Below, piece after piece: positions 1 through 7,809 of a stretch of DNA of 64,000 nucleotides. Source of the DNA: Rhodococcus rhodochrous (lineage in GTDB: Bacteria > Actinomycetota > Actinomycetes > Mycobacteriales > Mycobacteriaceae); contig NZ_CP027558.1 in assembly GCF_014854695.1 (NCBI RefSeq), positions 186,001-250,000 of the forward strand, written 5' to 3'. Under the pieces are notes generated by a model that worked only from the letters and a program-made list of their open reading frames with translations, did not search any database and was not told the origin of the DNA. Made by a program: the position numbers and the translations under genes. Position 1 is the stretch's first letter; every line of letters starts with the position of its first letter.

Positions 1-860
1 TGCTGGAGAACTCGCTACTTCCTGCTGTTCTGGCCGCTGATGCACCGGAGACCGCCCGCGCAGTGTTCAAGGCAGCGATGAGCGGTGACGGACAGTTGGC
101 CCTCGTCGATCCGCACGCCACCGGAGACTGGGACGGCGGATCGATCACCGTCCGCAACGGCAGACTCTTCGGACGCTGTCACCTCGTTCGGTTCGGTGGT
201 GATGCTACGCAGCTGGTCGTCGTTTCGGATGATCAGCAGTTATGGCTCGTCGATCCCCATGCGGGAGGCCTCGAGATGATCCAGACCGATGCCAACGCAG
301 ATCCGCTCTCGTCTTTCGCCTCGGTTGGTCTGGACGGCGTCGCAGGCACGCCGCTCGCTGATGCGTCTGCAGCGCCGAGGCTGATCGAAGAGATCCGTTC
401 GTGGGTCAGAACGCTCGTCGCATGTGAGTTGAGTGGAATCGCCGCCCATTGCGTACGCACCACGATCGATTACGCGAAGGAGCGTGAGCAATTCGGTCGG
501 CCGATCGGATCTTACCAGGCGATCAAGCACATCATCGCCGATATGCATGTACATGCCGCCTCGGTTCGGAATCTCTGCGATTCCGTACTCGCGGACACGG
601 TGAACAGCGGAGCGCCGACAGCGGTCGACGCAGCTGTGCTGAAGGCGCACGCTTCCAAGGTGGCCGTCGAGGTCTGCCAGGACGCGATCCAGGTGCACGG
701 CGGAATCGGATTCACCGCCGAGGTCGATCTGCACTGGTTCTACAAACGAGCGCTCGCCCTACGACCCTGGTACGGCGATACCCGGACATTGGAAGAGATG
801 GTCGGTGCGGCAGCATTGGCGCAGACCACAGAACACGCAAGCACGGCGAAGGCGGTCTGA
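1..860 (+). CDS. Acyl-CoA dehydrogenase, 5' end outside window
   Basis: The reading frame is open from the first base (the first full codon starts at base 3), so the N-terminus lies upstream and about 286 residues are visible. The C-terminal part is a typical acyl-CoA dehydrogenase helical domain: an ERxQFGRPIGSYQAIKH stretch and the late QVHGGIGFTAEVDLHW motif, which lines the FAD/acyl-CoA site in this family. It would be an FAD-dependent alpha,beta-dehydrogenase of an acyl-CoA thioester. The stop overlaps the start of the next gene (ATGA), so it is co-translated with the acyl-CoA ligase, which suggests a carboxylate is first activated and then desaturated. The substrate cannot be told from the sequence. 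Confidence 0.9.
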   Translation, partial: LENSLLPAVLAADAPETARAVFKAAMSGDGQLALVDPHATGDWDGGSITVRNGRLFGRCHLVRFGGDATQLVVVSDDQQLWLVDPHAGGLEMIQTDANADPLSSFASVGLDGVAGTPLADASAAPRLIEEIRSWVRTLVACELSGIAAHCVRTTIDYAKEREQFGRPIGSYQAIKHIIADMHVHAASVRNLCDSVLADTVNSGAPTAVDAAVLKAHASKVAVEVCQDAIQVHGGIGFTAEVDLHWFYKRALALRPWYGDTRTLEEMVGAAALAQTTEHASTAKAV

Positions 861-2482
861 TGATCCCACGAGGTGGAAATGTCGCTCCCACTCGCGACTA
901 CGTGGCGTCCGGGGATTGGGACGGCGCCTTCATCGACGACTATCTGGCGACCGCAGCCGCCGCGGTACCGGACCGGATGGCACTGGCCGAGCCGACCCGA
1001 TCGTTGACCTTCGCCGAGTTCGACGCAGCAGTGAACGCGTTGGCAAGCGCCATGCAAGCGCATGGCATTGCGCCTGGCGATATCGTCTCGTGGCAGTTAC
1101 CGAACTGGATCGAAGCGTGCGTGGTCCATCTGGCTGCCATACGTATCGGTGCTGTGAGCAACCCGATCATCCCGATCTACCGGCAGACCGAGACCGCGTT
1201 CATTCTGCGACAGTCTGCTTCGAAAATCGTCTTTGTCCCGTCGGTCTTCCGGAACTTCGACTATGCGGCGATGGCCTGCGAGATCGCTCGTGAACTGGAC
1301 GAACCACCCACCGTCGTAGTAGTCGGTGAGGGGAGCCCAGCCAGCGGCATCCGGTACGACGCCTTCGTCGAAGGCGCGGAAAAGCCGAACCGTGTCGACC
1401 GCTCACCGGACGATGTGGTGCTACTGCTGTACACCTCGGGAACCACATCCGATCCCAAGGGCGCGATGCACAGCCACAACACTCTCAACTACGAGAACCG
1501 CAGCATCGCCGACCTTCTCGAACTGAGCGAATCCGATGTAATCTTCATGCCATCGCCGGTCGGACACATCACCGGAATCCTGTACGGGATCCAGCTACCA
1601 CCGATGCTGCGCAGCGGCGTGGCACTGCTCGATGTCTGGAGTCCGCAGGCGGGCATGCGTCTGATCGACGAGCACCGCTGCACCACGACGGTCGCTGCGA
1701 CTCCGTTCCTGCACGGGATCGTCCACGACCCGTCCGGCTCGTCACATGACCTCTCCTCGATGAGGAACTTCCTTTGTGGTGGCGCCGATGTTCCCCCTGA
1801 CCTGGTCATCGAGGCCACCGACACCCTTGATGCTCTGGTTGCGCGTGTCTACGGATCGACGGAGTTTCCGACGGCATCGGCCGGCAAGCGCAACGATCCC
1901 TTGACCAAACGAGCAACGACAGATGGCCGAGCAATCAAGTCTGCGGAGATCCGAATCGTCGACGACGACATGCAGGACGTGACCCCAGGGGTTCCCGGTG
2001 AGATTCTGCTGCGCGGGCCGGAGATGTTCCTCGGATATCTCGACAACCGACTCAACGACAGTGCGTTCACCGCGGACGGTTGGTTCCGCAGCGGTGACCT
2101 CGGACGTCTCGACACCGAGGGCTACCTCGAGATCGTCGGCCGCAAGAAGGACATCATCATCCGCGGCGGCGAGAATCTCAGTGCCAAAGAGGTAGAGGAC
2201 CACCTGTTCGCCCATCCGATGATTGCCGACGTCGCGGTCGTCGGATCGCCGGATCCCGTCCTCGGAGAACGAGTCTGCGCGATCGTTGTACCGGAGCCCG
2301 AAGTCGAGATCGAGCTCGAGCATCTCACCGGCTGGTTGATCGAACGCAACATCGCACGGCAGAAGCTCCCGGAAAGCCTGATCGTCGTCGACGAGTTGCC
2401 GCGGACGGCAAGCGGGAAGATCCAGAAGTTCAAATTGCGGGAGCTCGCGGCGGACCGCGTCAAAGGCACAGTCCACCGTTGA
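860..2482 (+). CDS. AMP-forming acyl-CoA synthetase (fatty/cyclic acid-CoA ligase)
   Basis: 540-residue ANL-superfamily adenylating enzyme that activates a carboxylic acid to its CoA ester with ATP. The phosphate-binding loop LLYTSGTTSDPKG is near residue 190 and YGSTEFP near 330. The hinge motif GWFRSGDLGRLDTEGYLEIVG is followed by RKKDIIIRGGENLSAKEVED. The C-terminal catalytic lysine lies in TASGKIQKFKLREL. The length is normal for the family. The ATG overlaps the TGA of the acyl-CoA dehydrogenase, so the two are translationally coupled. Short-to-medium or alicyclic acids are the likely substrates, but specificity is not visible. Confidence 0.92.
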   Translation: MIPRGGNVAPTRDYVASGDWDGAFIDDYLATAAAAVPDRMALAEPTRSLTFAEFDAAVNALASAMQAHGIAPGDIVSWQLPNWIEACVVHLAAIRIGAVSNPIIPIYRQTETAFILRQSASKIVFVPSVFRNFDYAAMACEIARELDEPPTVVVVGEGSPASGIRYDAFVEGAEKPNRVDRSPDDVVLLLYTSGTTSDPKGAMHSHNTLNYENRSIADLLELSESDVIFMPSPVGHITGILYGIQLPPMLRSGVALLDVWSPQAGMRLIDEHRCTTTVAATPFLHGIVHDPSGSSHDLSSMRNFLCGGADVPPDLVIEATDTLDALVARVYGSTEFPTASAGKRNDPLTKRATTDGRAIKSAEIRIVDDDMQDVTPGVPGEILLRGPEMFLGYLDNRLNDSAFTADGWFRSGDLGRLDTEGYLEIVGRKKDIIIRGGENLSAKEVEDHLFAHPMIADVAVVGSPDPVLGERVCAIVVPEPEVEIELEHLTGWLIERNIARQKLPESLIVVDELPRTASGKIQKFKLRELAADRVKGTVHR

Positions 2483-2570
2483 GTGGACCCGACACACCGG
2501 ACACAAGCACCCTTCATTCCTCGAGCAATGACCATCGCCGCGAATCCCTCGCGGCGGGATGGAGAACATC

Positions 2571-3434
2571 ATGAGAGAGCACCGCTCGGCCGTTTTCTCG
2601 ACCGGTCACCAGTTCCTCGAAGGTCTTCGTTGGCACCATGGCAAGCTCTGGGCCAGTGATTTCTTCAGCAAGACGGTGAAGACGTTCAACGCCGACGGTT
2701 CGTACACCGACGTCGCCGAGGTCGAAGGCTCGCCATCGGGACTGGGCTTCCTGGATGACGGTTCGGTCCTCGTCGTGTCACAGATGGATCGAACCGTCGT
2801 GCGGATCGGACCCGACGGTACACAGTCGGTGCACGCTGACTTCAGCCAGTACGCCGGTGGCATCGGCAACGACATGATCGTCACAGGCAAAGGTGATGCG
2901 TACGTCGGAAACTTCGGTTTCGCTCTCGGGGAGGAAGACCCGAAGACAACACGCTTGGTCCATGTGTCCGCAGACGGCTCCATCAACCCCGTCGGTGGTG
3001 AAGTTCTGTTCCCGAACGGCATGGCGATCACCCCGGACAGAGTTCTTCTCACCGCCCAGACATGGCGGCACTGCATCACGGCGTTCGACATCCAGGAAGA
3101 CGGAAGCCTGGCCAACGAGCGAATCTGGGCCCAGCTCGACGATTCCGTTCACCCGGATGGCATCGCACTCGACGCTGACGGCGGTGTGTGGTTCGGCAAC
3201 GCGTTGACCCTCAAGTCGGACAGTGGCTTCTACCGAGTTGTCGAGGGAGGAGAGATCACCGACAGGGTTGCGATCGATGGGGCCTGGTCGGTCACCTGTG
3301 CATTCGGCGGTGACGATCTCCGCACCCTGTACATGGCGTGCAATGTGACCACGCTCGAGGAGTTTCACGACGGCAAGTCGACTTCGGTAGTCGCGACTGC
3401 GAACGTCGGTTACAAGGGCAGCCCGGCAATGTGA
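2571..3434 (+). CDS. SMP-30/gluconolactonase/LRE-type lactonase
   Basis: About 287 residues from the preferred ATG at 2571, which has GGAG six bases upstream. An in-frame ATG at 2559 would add four residues. The sequence has the six-bladed propeller signs of the SMP-30/gluconolactonase family: EGLRWHHGKLWASDF near the N-terminus (a Glu metal ligand), GGIGNDMIV mid-protein (Asn ligand) and PDGIALDADGGVWF late (Asp ligand). Members are Ca2+/Zn2+-dependent lactone hydrolases. It follows the ligase by about 90 bases and probably belongs to the same catabolic operon, opening a lactone or acting on an enol-lactone intermediate. Specificity is inferred only from family membership. Confidence 0.85.
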   Translation: MREHRSAVFSTGHQFLEGLRWHHGKLWASDFFSKTVKTFNADGSYTDVAEVEGSPSGLGFLDDGSVLVVSQMDRTVVRIGPDGTQSVHADFSQYAGGIGNDMIVTGKGDAYVGNFGFALGEEDPKTTRLVHVSADGSINPVGGEVLFPNGMAITPDRVLLTAQTWRHCITAFDIQEDGSLANERIWAQLDDSVHPDGIALDADGGVWFGNALTLKSDSGFYRVVEGGEITDRVAIDGAWSVTCAFGGDDLRTLYMACNVTTLEEFHDGKSTSVVATANVGYKGSPAM

Positions 3435-3495
3435 GTAGGACTGCCGCAGAAGTATCGGGTCCAAGGGCTGATCTCGGCCGAGTCGACCCCGGTGC

Positions 3496-4113
3496 TTATG
3501 CGGGATTCGGGCGCACTGCAGGTGGGATACGCGCGAGGAGGGAAACCAAGTCGGTCTGACAGGCGTACCCGAAATAGGTGTTCAGTATCGTGGAGAACCC
3601 GAGTGCATCAGGCACGTCATAGGCTGGAAGTTCGGCCTCGATCGTGGCGACACAGCGATCGTAGGTTTTCCTGATCGCCGGCGAAGAAGTGGCAACCTGA
3701 ATGTGTTCACGCGCCGGTGATGTCAACAAGTCCCCATTGAAAAGGTCGATACAGATCGGCTCGGTGACTTCGGCATCAGGGTTCATAGGCACACACGTGT
3801 ATATCCGACCACCCCGGGACCTCACCTCGTGCCACGCTCGGGCTTCGGCACTGTCGACCCGATCGAGCCACTCGAGGTGACGTTCGGCGAACTCGACAAA
3901 CCCTGCAGCATCGAACTCCGACTCTTGCCGAATATCCGAATTCGACTCAGCTTCTCCTGGATTGATGTTCGATACAACTGTGCGCGGGTCCGCGGCGTCC
4001 GTCCTGCTCCGCTGGGACGCCGCCGTATGGACAGGTGCGGTGTCGGAACCGGACTCAGGTTGAGAACGACAAACCGAAGGCATTACCCCGAGGTGCGGAC
4101 CGGACAAGGTCAT
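3496..4113 (-). CDS. Uncharacterised protein next to the IS element
   Basis: 205 codons, high-GC codon pattern, no family recognised. The first ~65 residues are low-complexity and polar (Ser/Thr/Pro/Gln-rich), so the true start may lie further in. From about residue 68 the protein looks structured (FVEFAERHLEWLDRV, then IYTCVPMNP, ICIDLFNGDLLTSP). No transmembrane segment and no helix-turn-helix is evident. A GAAGGAG sequence lies upstream but is spaced better for an out-of-frame ATG that opens only a very short reading frame, so a frameshift near the 5' end or a different start is possible. It ends close to the end of the SMP-30 gene, with which it is convergent. Confidence 0.45.
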   Translation of the reverse strand: MTLSGPHLGVMPSVCRSQPESGSDTAPVHTAASQRSRTDAADPRTVVSNINPGEAESNSDIRQESEFDAAGFVEFAERHLEWLDRVDSAEARAWHEVRSRGGRIYTCVPMNPDAEVTEPICIDLFNGDLLTSPAREHIQVATSSPAIRKTYDRCVATIEAELPAYDVPDALGFSTILNTYFGYACQTDLVSLLARIPPAVRPNPA

Positions 4114-4193
4114 CGTGCATCTACTCCTTCACTACGACCCCTGTCATATGATCGTGTGGACGACCTCCTGTCGTTACTGACTCAGCGCCATCT

Positions 4194-4197
4194 CCGG
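4194..4197. repeat. Target site duplication (left), CCGG
   Basis: The CCGG immediately before the outermost IS end is matched by CCGG directly after the other end at 6061-6064. A 4-bp target duplication is what IS407-group elements of the IS3 family make. It shows that the whole 1863-bp block, including the duplicated end, behaves as one insertion. Confidence 0.7.
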
Positions 4198-4256
4198 TGG
4201 CAGGTCCCCGATAGTCGGTCCGGTCGTTTCTAGAGCCGGTTCCTCTGTGCAGTCGA

Positions 4257-4774
4257 TCAGTCGATCTCGCACGCCACCGGTTGGTGCCGGTGGGTGCATC
4301 CGGCAGCGTACTCGGCGGGGGTCTTGTACCCCAATGCCGAATGACGGTGTCGGTGATTATGGTCGTCCTTGAAGTCCTCGATCACCACCCGGGCCTCGAG
4401 CAGAGTGGGCCAGTAGTTGCGGTTCAGACACTCATCGCGCAACCGGTTGTTGAACGACTCGATGAACCCGTTGTTCCACGGCGTGCCCGGCGGAATGTAG
4501 GACACCCCCACCGACCCAGCACAGAAGTCCCGCAGCGCTTCCGAGATGAACTCAGGCCCATTGTCCATGCGCAACACCAGCGGCGGCCCACCCCACATCG
4601 CGAACGCCTTCTCCAAGCCCTCGATCAACCGGCCGGCGGTGATCGAGCGGTCCACGATGTTCAACAACGACATCCGGGTATGTTCATCGACCATCGACGC
4701 GATCTTCACCGTCTTGCCGTCGACGGTCGAATCGAGCTGGAAGTCCAATGCCCACACCACATTCGGAGCATCAG
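4257..4774 (-). pseudogene. Truncated copy of the IS transposase C-terminal half
   Basis: Same reading frame and same residues as the end of the intact orfB, from the AxDFQ motif to the stop. It keeps all three DDE-region motifs but lacks the N-terminal helix-turn-helix and linker because the duplicated unit begins inside orfB. It has no start codon context of its own beyond an internal ATG and is probably not functional. Confidence 0.85.
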
Positions 4775-4812
4775 TGGCAGGTCCCCGATAGTCGGTCCGG
4801 TCGTTTCTAGAG
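4775..4812. repeat. IS left terminal inverted repeat (inner copy)
   Basis: Begins TGGCAGGTCCCC and carries GGTCCGG and TCTAGAG blocks that recur, reverse-complemented, at 6022-6060. An identical copy starts at 4198. Confidence 0.8.
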
Positions 4813-4833
4813 CCGGTTCCTCTGTGCAGTCGA

Positions 4834-5667
4834 TCAGTCGATCTCGCACGCCACCGGTTGGTGCCGGTGGGTGCATCCGGCAGCGTACTCGGCGGGGGTC
4901 TTGTACCCCAATGCCGAATGACGGTGTCGGTGATTATGGTCGTCCTTGAAGTCCTCGATCACCACCCGGGCCTCGAGCAGAGTGGGCCAGTAGTTGCGGT
5001 TCAGACACTCATCGCGCAACCGGTTGTTGAACGACTCGATGAACCCGTTGTTCCACGGCGTGCCCGGCGGAATGTAGGACACCCCCACCGACCCAGCACA
5101 GAAGTCCCGCAGCGCTTCCGAGATGAACTCAGGCCCATTGTCCATGCGCAACACCAGCGGCGGCCCACCCCACATCGCGAACGCCTTCTCCAAGCCCTCG
5201 ATCAACCGGCCGGCGGTGATCGAGCGGTCCACGATGTTCAACAACGACATCCGGGTATGTTCATCGACCATCGACGCGATCTTCACCGTCTTGCCGTCGA
5301 CGGTCGAATCGAGCTGGAAGTCCAATGCCCACACCACATTCGGAGCATCAGCGTCGACGACCGGAACCGAGGACAGGCCGGCACGTTTGCGGCGTGGAGC
5401 ACGCCGGACCTGCAATCCTTCTTCTTTCCACAGGCGGTGCACCTTCTTCTTGTTCACCTCGATGCCCTGGTCGTAGCGCAGCCATGCCCACGCCCGACGA
5501 AACCCGTGCCGCGGATGCTTGCGGGAATACCTGCGCAACTCTGCGCGCAGATCGGCGTCCGGGTCGCCTGGTGTCTGCGCCAACGGCAACCGCCGGTAAA
5601 CCGATCGGGAGAGCCCAACGACCTTGCACGCGAACCGCTCCGACATCTGTAGGGTGTCGGTGAGCAT
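4834..5667 (-). CDS. IS3-family transposase OrfB (DDE integrase core)
   Basis: 277 residues from the ATG; the frame is open further upstream as far as the orfA frameshift site. The N-terminal part is an HTH_21-like region (MSERFACKVVGLSRSVYRR, then RHGFRRAWAWLR). The catalytic rve core follows: first Asp in VWALDFQ, second Asp in LRMDNGPEF, and Glu in NGFIESFNNRLRDE, giving the usual D-D-35-E arrangement. As in other IS3 elements it is probably made mainly as an OrfAB fusion through -1 frameshifting. It catalyses copy-out-paste-in transposition. Confidence 0.93.
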   Translation of the reverse strand: MLTDTLQMSERFACKVVGLSRSVYRRLPLAQTPGDPDADLRAELRRYSRKHPRHGFRRAWAWLRYDQGIEVNKKKVHRLWKEEGLQVRRAPRRKRAGLSSVPVVDADAPNVVWALDFQLDSTVDGKTVKIASMVDEHTRMSLLNIVDRSITAGRLIEGLEKAFAMWGGPPLVLRMDNGPEFISEALRDFCAGSVGVSYIPPGTPWNNGFIESFNNRLRDECLNRNYWPTLLEARVVIEDFKDDHNHRHRHSALGYKTPAEYAAGCTHRHQPVACEID

Positions 5668-5696
5668 GGTGATCGCGGCGCGTTTGGCGGTCGGGC

Positions 5697-5978
5697 TTAG
5701 AATTTTCCCTTCGCGATCTCCCGCAACGCGTCCTTCTCCAACTCGGCATCTGCGAGCAATCGCTTGAGCCGGCTGTTCTGCTCCCGCAGTTCCTTGAGCT
5801 CCTTCGCCGCATCGGCATCCATGCCGCCGTATTGACGACGCCAGTTGTACAGCGTCGCCGCCGACACCTCGAGCGCGGCGGCGATCTCCTCGCCGTTCTT
5901 GCCTTCCGCGGCCAACTCGTCGGCCCGGCGCAGCTTGCGCACGATGTCCTCGGCCGAGTGACGTTTGCGTCCCGCCAT
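5697..5978 (-). CDS. IS3-family transposase OrfA (helix-turn-helix)
   Basis: 93 residues. The HTH_Tnp_1 region covers roughly residues 6-55 (RHSAEDIVRKLRRADEL, then ALEVSAATLYNWRRQYGG) and binds the element ends. A leucine-zipper-like coiled coil follows (KELKELREQNSRLKRLLADA). The tail AKGKF-stop overlies a slippery heptamer, so OrfA is both a product in its own right and the N-terminal part of the OrfAB transposase. Confidence 0.92.
   Translation of the reverse strand: MAGRKRHSAEDIVRKLRRADELAAEGKNGEEIAAALEVSAATLYNWRRQYGGMDADAAKELKELREQNSRLKRLLADAELEKDALREIAKGKF
5703..5709 (-). other. Programmed -1 frameshift heptamer GGGAAAA
   Basis: Read on the minus strand in the OrfA frame this is G GGA AAA, a canonical X XXY YYZ slippery site, two codons before the orfA stop. 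Slipping back one base enters the frame that runs without a stop into orfB. A downstream stimulatory structure was not evaluated. Confidence 0.8.
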
Positions 5979-6021
5979 GATCCCTATCGTCCCTTCTTCG
6001 CCCTTACCAGGGCAATCAGGA

Positions 6022-6060
6022 CTCTAGAACAGCCCGGACCTACTCACAGGGGACACGCCA
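6022..6060. repeat. IS right terminal inverted repeat
   Basis: The reverse complement begins TGGCGTGTCCCC and continues with GGTCCGG and TTCTAGAG blocks matching the left end, with a one-base offset. The CCGG target duplication follows at 6061-6064. Confidence 0.8.
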
Positions 6061-6064
6061 CCGG

Positions 6065-7268
6065 CGACGGGCCAGCGAGCTCGGATCACTCTGTGTTCGG
6101 TCTGCTTGGAATCGGCGCGAATACGTTCTCTCACTGGAGATATGAAGCCGGATCCGGGTAAGCACATCGATACGGAGCCGACGACAGCAACGTACACCTC
6201 GATGGGTATCGGTAGGACGACTCTGACCCGCGTCAGCGATTCAGGTCGTGGATGGGCCAGTACGAACACCACAGCGCGCACTGCGGCGATCCGTCGCTAC
6301 GTCGACATGCTGCGAACAGCTCGCCGGCGAAGGGGGTGTTCTATCGAGGACGGAGAACCCTGCTTCGATCATCGCCTTTGATCACCGAAGCAGGGTCCCG
6401 GCAGCCCGAGCGCAGGCAGCAGGTGGGATCTGCCCGTGCCCAGTGGCGGAGGCACGCCGCCTCGCCCATGCCGCATACGCACCATCGGCCGACACGTGGC
6501 TCTCGGTGGATGCTCATGAGACGAACCGTCAACAGGTAGTTCGCTGTTTCTGGACCGCATGACTGTCGACGGAAGATACCTGCTCAATCAATATATGTAA
6601 CAGTATTGTTCACTACTGCGTGACTTTGCCACCCCATCGTTTCTGGATGCTCGTTCAGTGGCCTCGGAGCGTGGAGCACAGTTCTTACCCGAGTCTCGAC
6701 CATGTGCTCGGTGGCCAAGGCTTCGCCGTGCACCATCCGCGCACATCTACTGAACACGTCCAGTTTCCGTTGGCCAGAGCCTCCCAGATCTCCCGCCCAG
6801 GTATCCCGAAGGCTTCGAGGACCCGGCGATCGCTGGGCGCGACATTCTGAAGGGCGGTGGGGGCATAGAAACCGAGTGTGAGGGCGCGGGAACAGCCGTG
6901 GCTGACTTCCGGCGTAGCGCCCACGTCAAGGATAGAGAGATCTGTTCCAAGATTGCCGTGTCACACCGGTTTCCGTTGACACGTCGGTTGTGTGAATCTA
7001 CAGCCGCACCCTGCGCTGATTGTCTCTCGAACCCGTGGATCTGGTTGGACCCGATCAGGCGAGCACTCGATCGGCCGGCTGCATCTCCGTCCGCGCGTTC
7101 ACTCCACCATGTATCGACGGGCGCCTCAGGACGTCACGTGACGCAATTCCTGGCCCCACATACGATCCGCGCCTTCGTCGAATGCACACACTGTGCGTCC
7201 CATCGTCTGGTCAACTGCAAAAATGCTGCATGCTGTGACCAACAGAAGCTAGGCATGCCGCTTCGTCG
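6065..7268. other. Gene-poor stretch after the IS
   Basis: Several short open frames exist on both strands (e.g. 6106-6381 plus, 6685-6924 minus), but none has a recognisable family, a good ribosome-binding site and consistent codon bias together. The only clear structure is the hairpin at 6357-6396. The stretch may be decayed coding sequence next to the IS. Confidence 0.5.
6357..6396. terminator. Hairpin, possible terminator
   Basis: Perfect 11-bp arms (ACCCTGCTTCG and its complement) close a loop that itself holds a GATCA/TGATC inner stem. There is no T-run, which is common for actinobacterial terminators. No adjacent gene is confidently served by it. Confidence 0.45.
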
Positions 7269-7553
7269 TCAGATTCCCACGAGGGGTCCGAGGACGGGCT
7301 TCCACTGGTAGATGGTCTGGTCGACGACAACACCCTGCGTGACATAGGGGTCCTTGGCGAGCAGGGCCTGCAGGTCGTCTTCGCTGTCCGCCTTGAACAC
7401 GAGCAGCGCGCCGGCTCCGTCGGCCCAGGCGCCCGCTTCCTGTAGCACGCCTTTGGCGGCCGCGTCCTTGACGAAGACCAGGTGGTCGGCATGGGCGGCC
7501 TCTTTGACGGATGCGTCAGTGGTGTACGACCAGATAACAGCGAACAGGGCCAT
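7269..7553 (-). CDS. YciI-family (dimeric alpha-beta barrel) protein
   Basis: 94 residues from the ATG at 7553, which has GAGGAG five bases upstream; a GTG two codons earlier is the alternative. It begins MALFAVIWSYTTDASVKEAAHADHL, has the conserved HxxHL-like His/Asp region of YciI proteins, and ends in YQWKPVLGPLVGI. YciI proteins are ferredoxin-like folds related to muconolactone isomerase, mostly of unknown function. It stands alone, about 260 bases after the regulator gene on the same strand. Confidence 0.8.
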   Translation of the reverse strand: MALFAVIWSYTTDASVKEAAHADHLVFVKDAAAKGVLQEAGAWADGAGALLVFKADSEDDLQALLAKDPYVTQGVVVDQTIYQWKPVLGPLVGI

Positions 7554-7809
7554 GGTCACTCCTCGGGGGATACGGTCATGAAACGACGCGCGTACTCCTC
7601 ATGGAATACGTACTCGAGAACGGTAGGGCGTCGGATGCCGCAGCGAGTGTCCTATTTTGCAACACCGTCCGTGCACGACGACGAGGTACAAACGGCATCA
7701 TTGCTGTCCCGAACAGAGATGGGGAGACGTCCGCTCGGCGTGAGGAAGAGGGTGTCCCCGCAGACTCAGCGGCGAGGATATCCCGTTATACGACAGAGTG
7801 TTTCAGGGG

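Larger units (their letters stand above)
4198..5351. repeat. Exact 577-bp tandem duplication inside the IS
   Basis: Bases 4198-4774 and 4775-5351 appear identical; I saw no difference, and the 167 encoded residues in common are identical. Each unit begins with the left terminal inverted repeat and ends inside orfB, just before the first DDE aspartate region. The boundary can be shifted by one base because a G lies on both sides. The result is an element with two left ends and one right end. Confidence 0.9.
4198..6060 (-). mobile_element. IS3-family (IS407-like) insertion sequence with duplicated left end
   Basis: A complete element occupies 4775-6060 (1286 bp). It has imperfect ~38-bp terminal inverted repeats, both starting TGGC and sharing GTCCCC, GGTCCGG and TCTAGAG blocks, and contains orfA and orfB on the minus strand. 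A second exact copy of its left 577 bp lies directly outside it (4198-4774). The outer boundaries are flanked by a CCGG direct repeat. The group assignment rests on the OrfA/OrfB style and the 4-bp target duplication. Confidence 0.88.

Noticed and set aside
4198-6060. Two independent IS copies side by side
   Set aside because: The outer piece has no right end, is an exact copy of the left 577 bp, and the target duplication flanks the whole block, so a duplication within one insertion is simpler.
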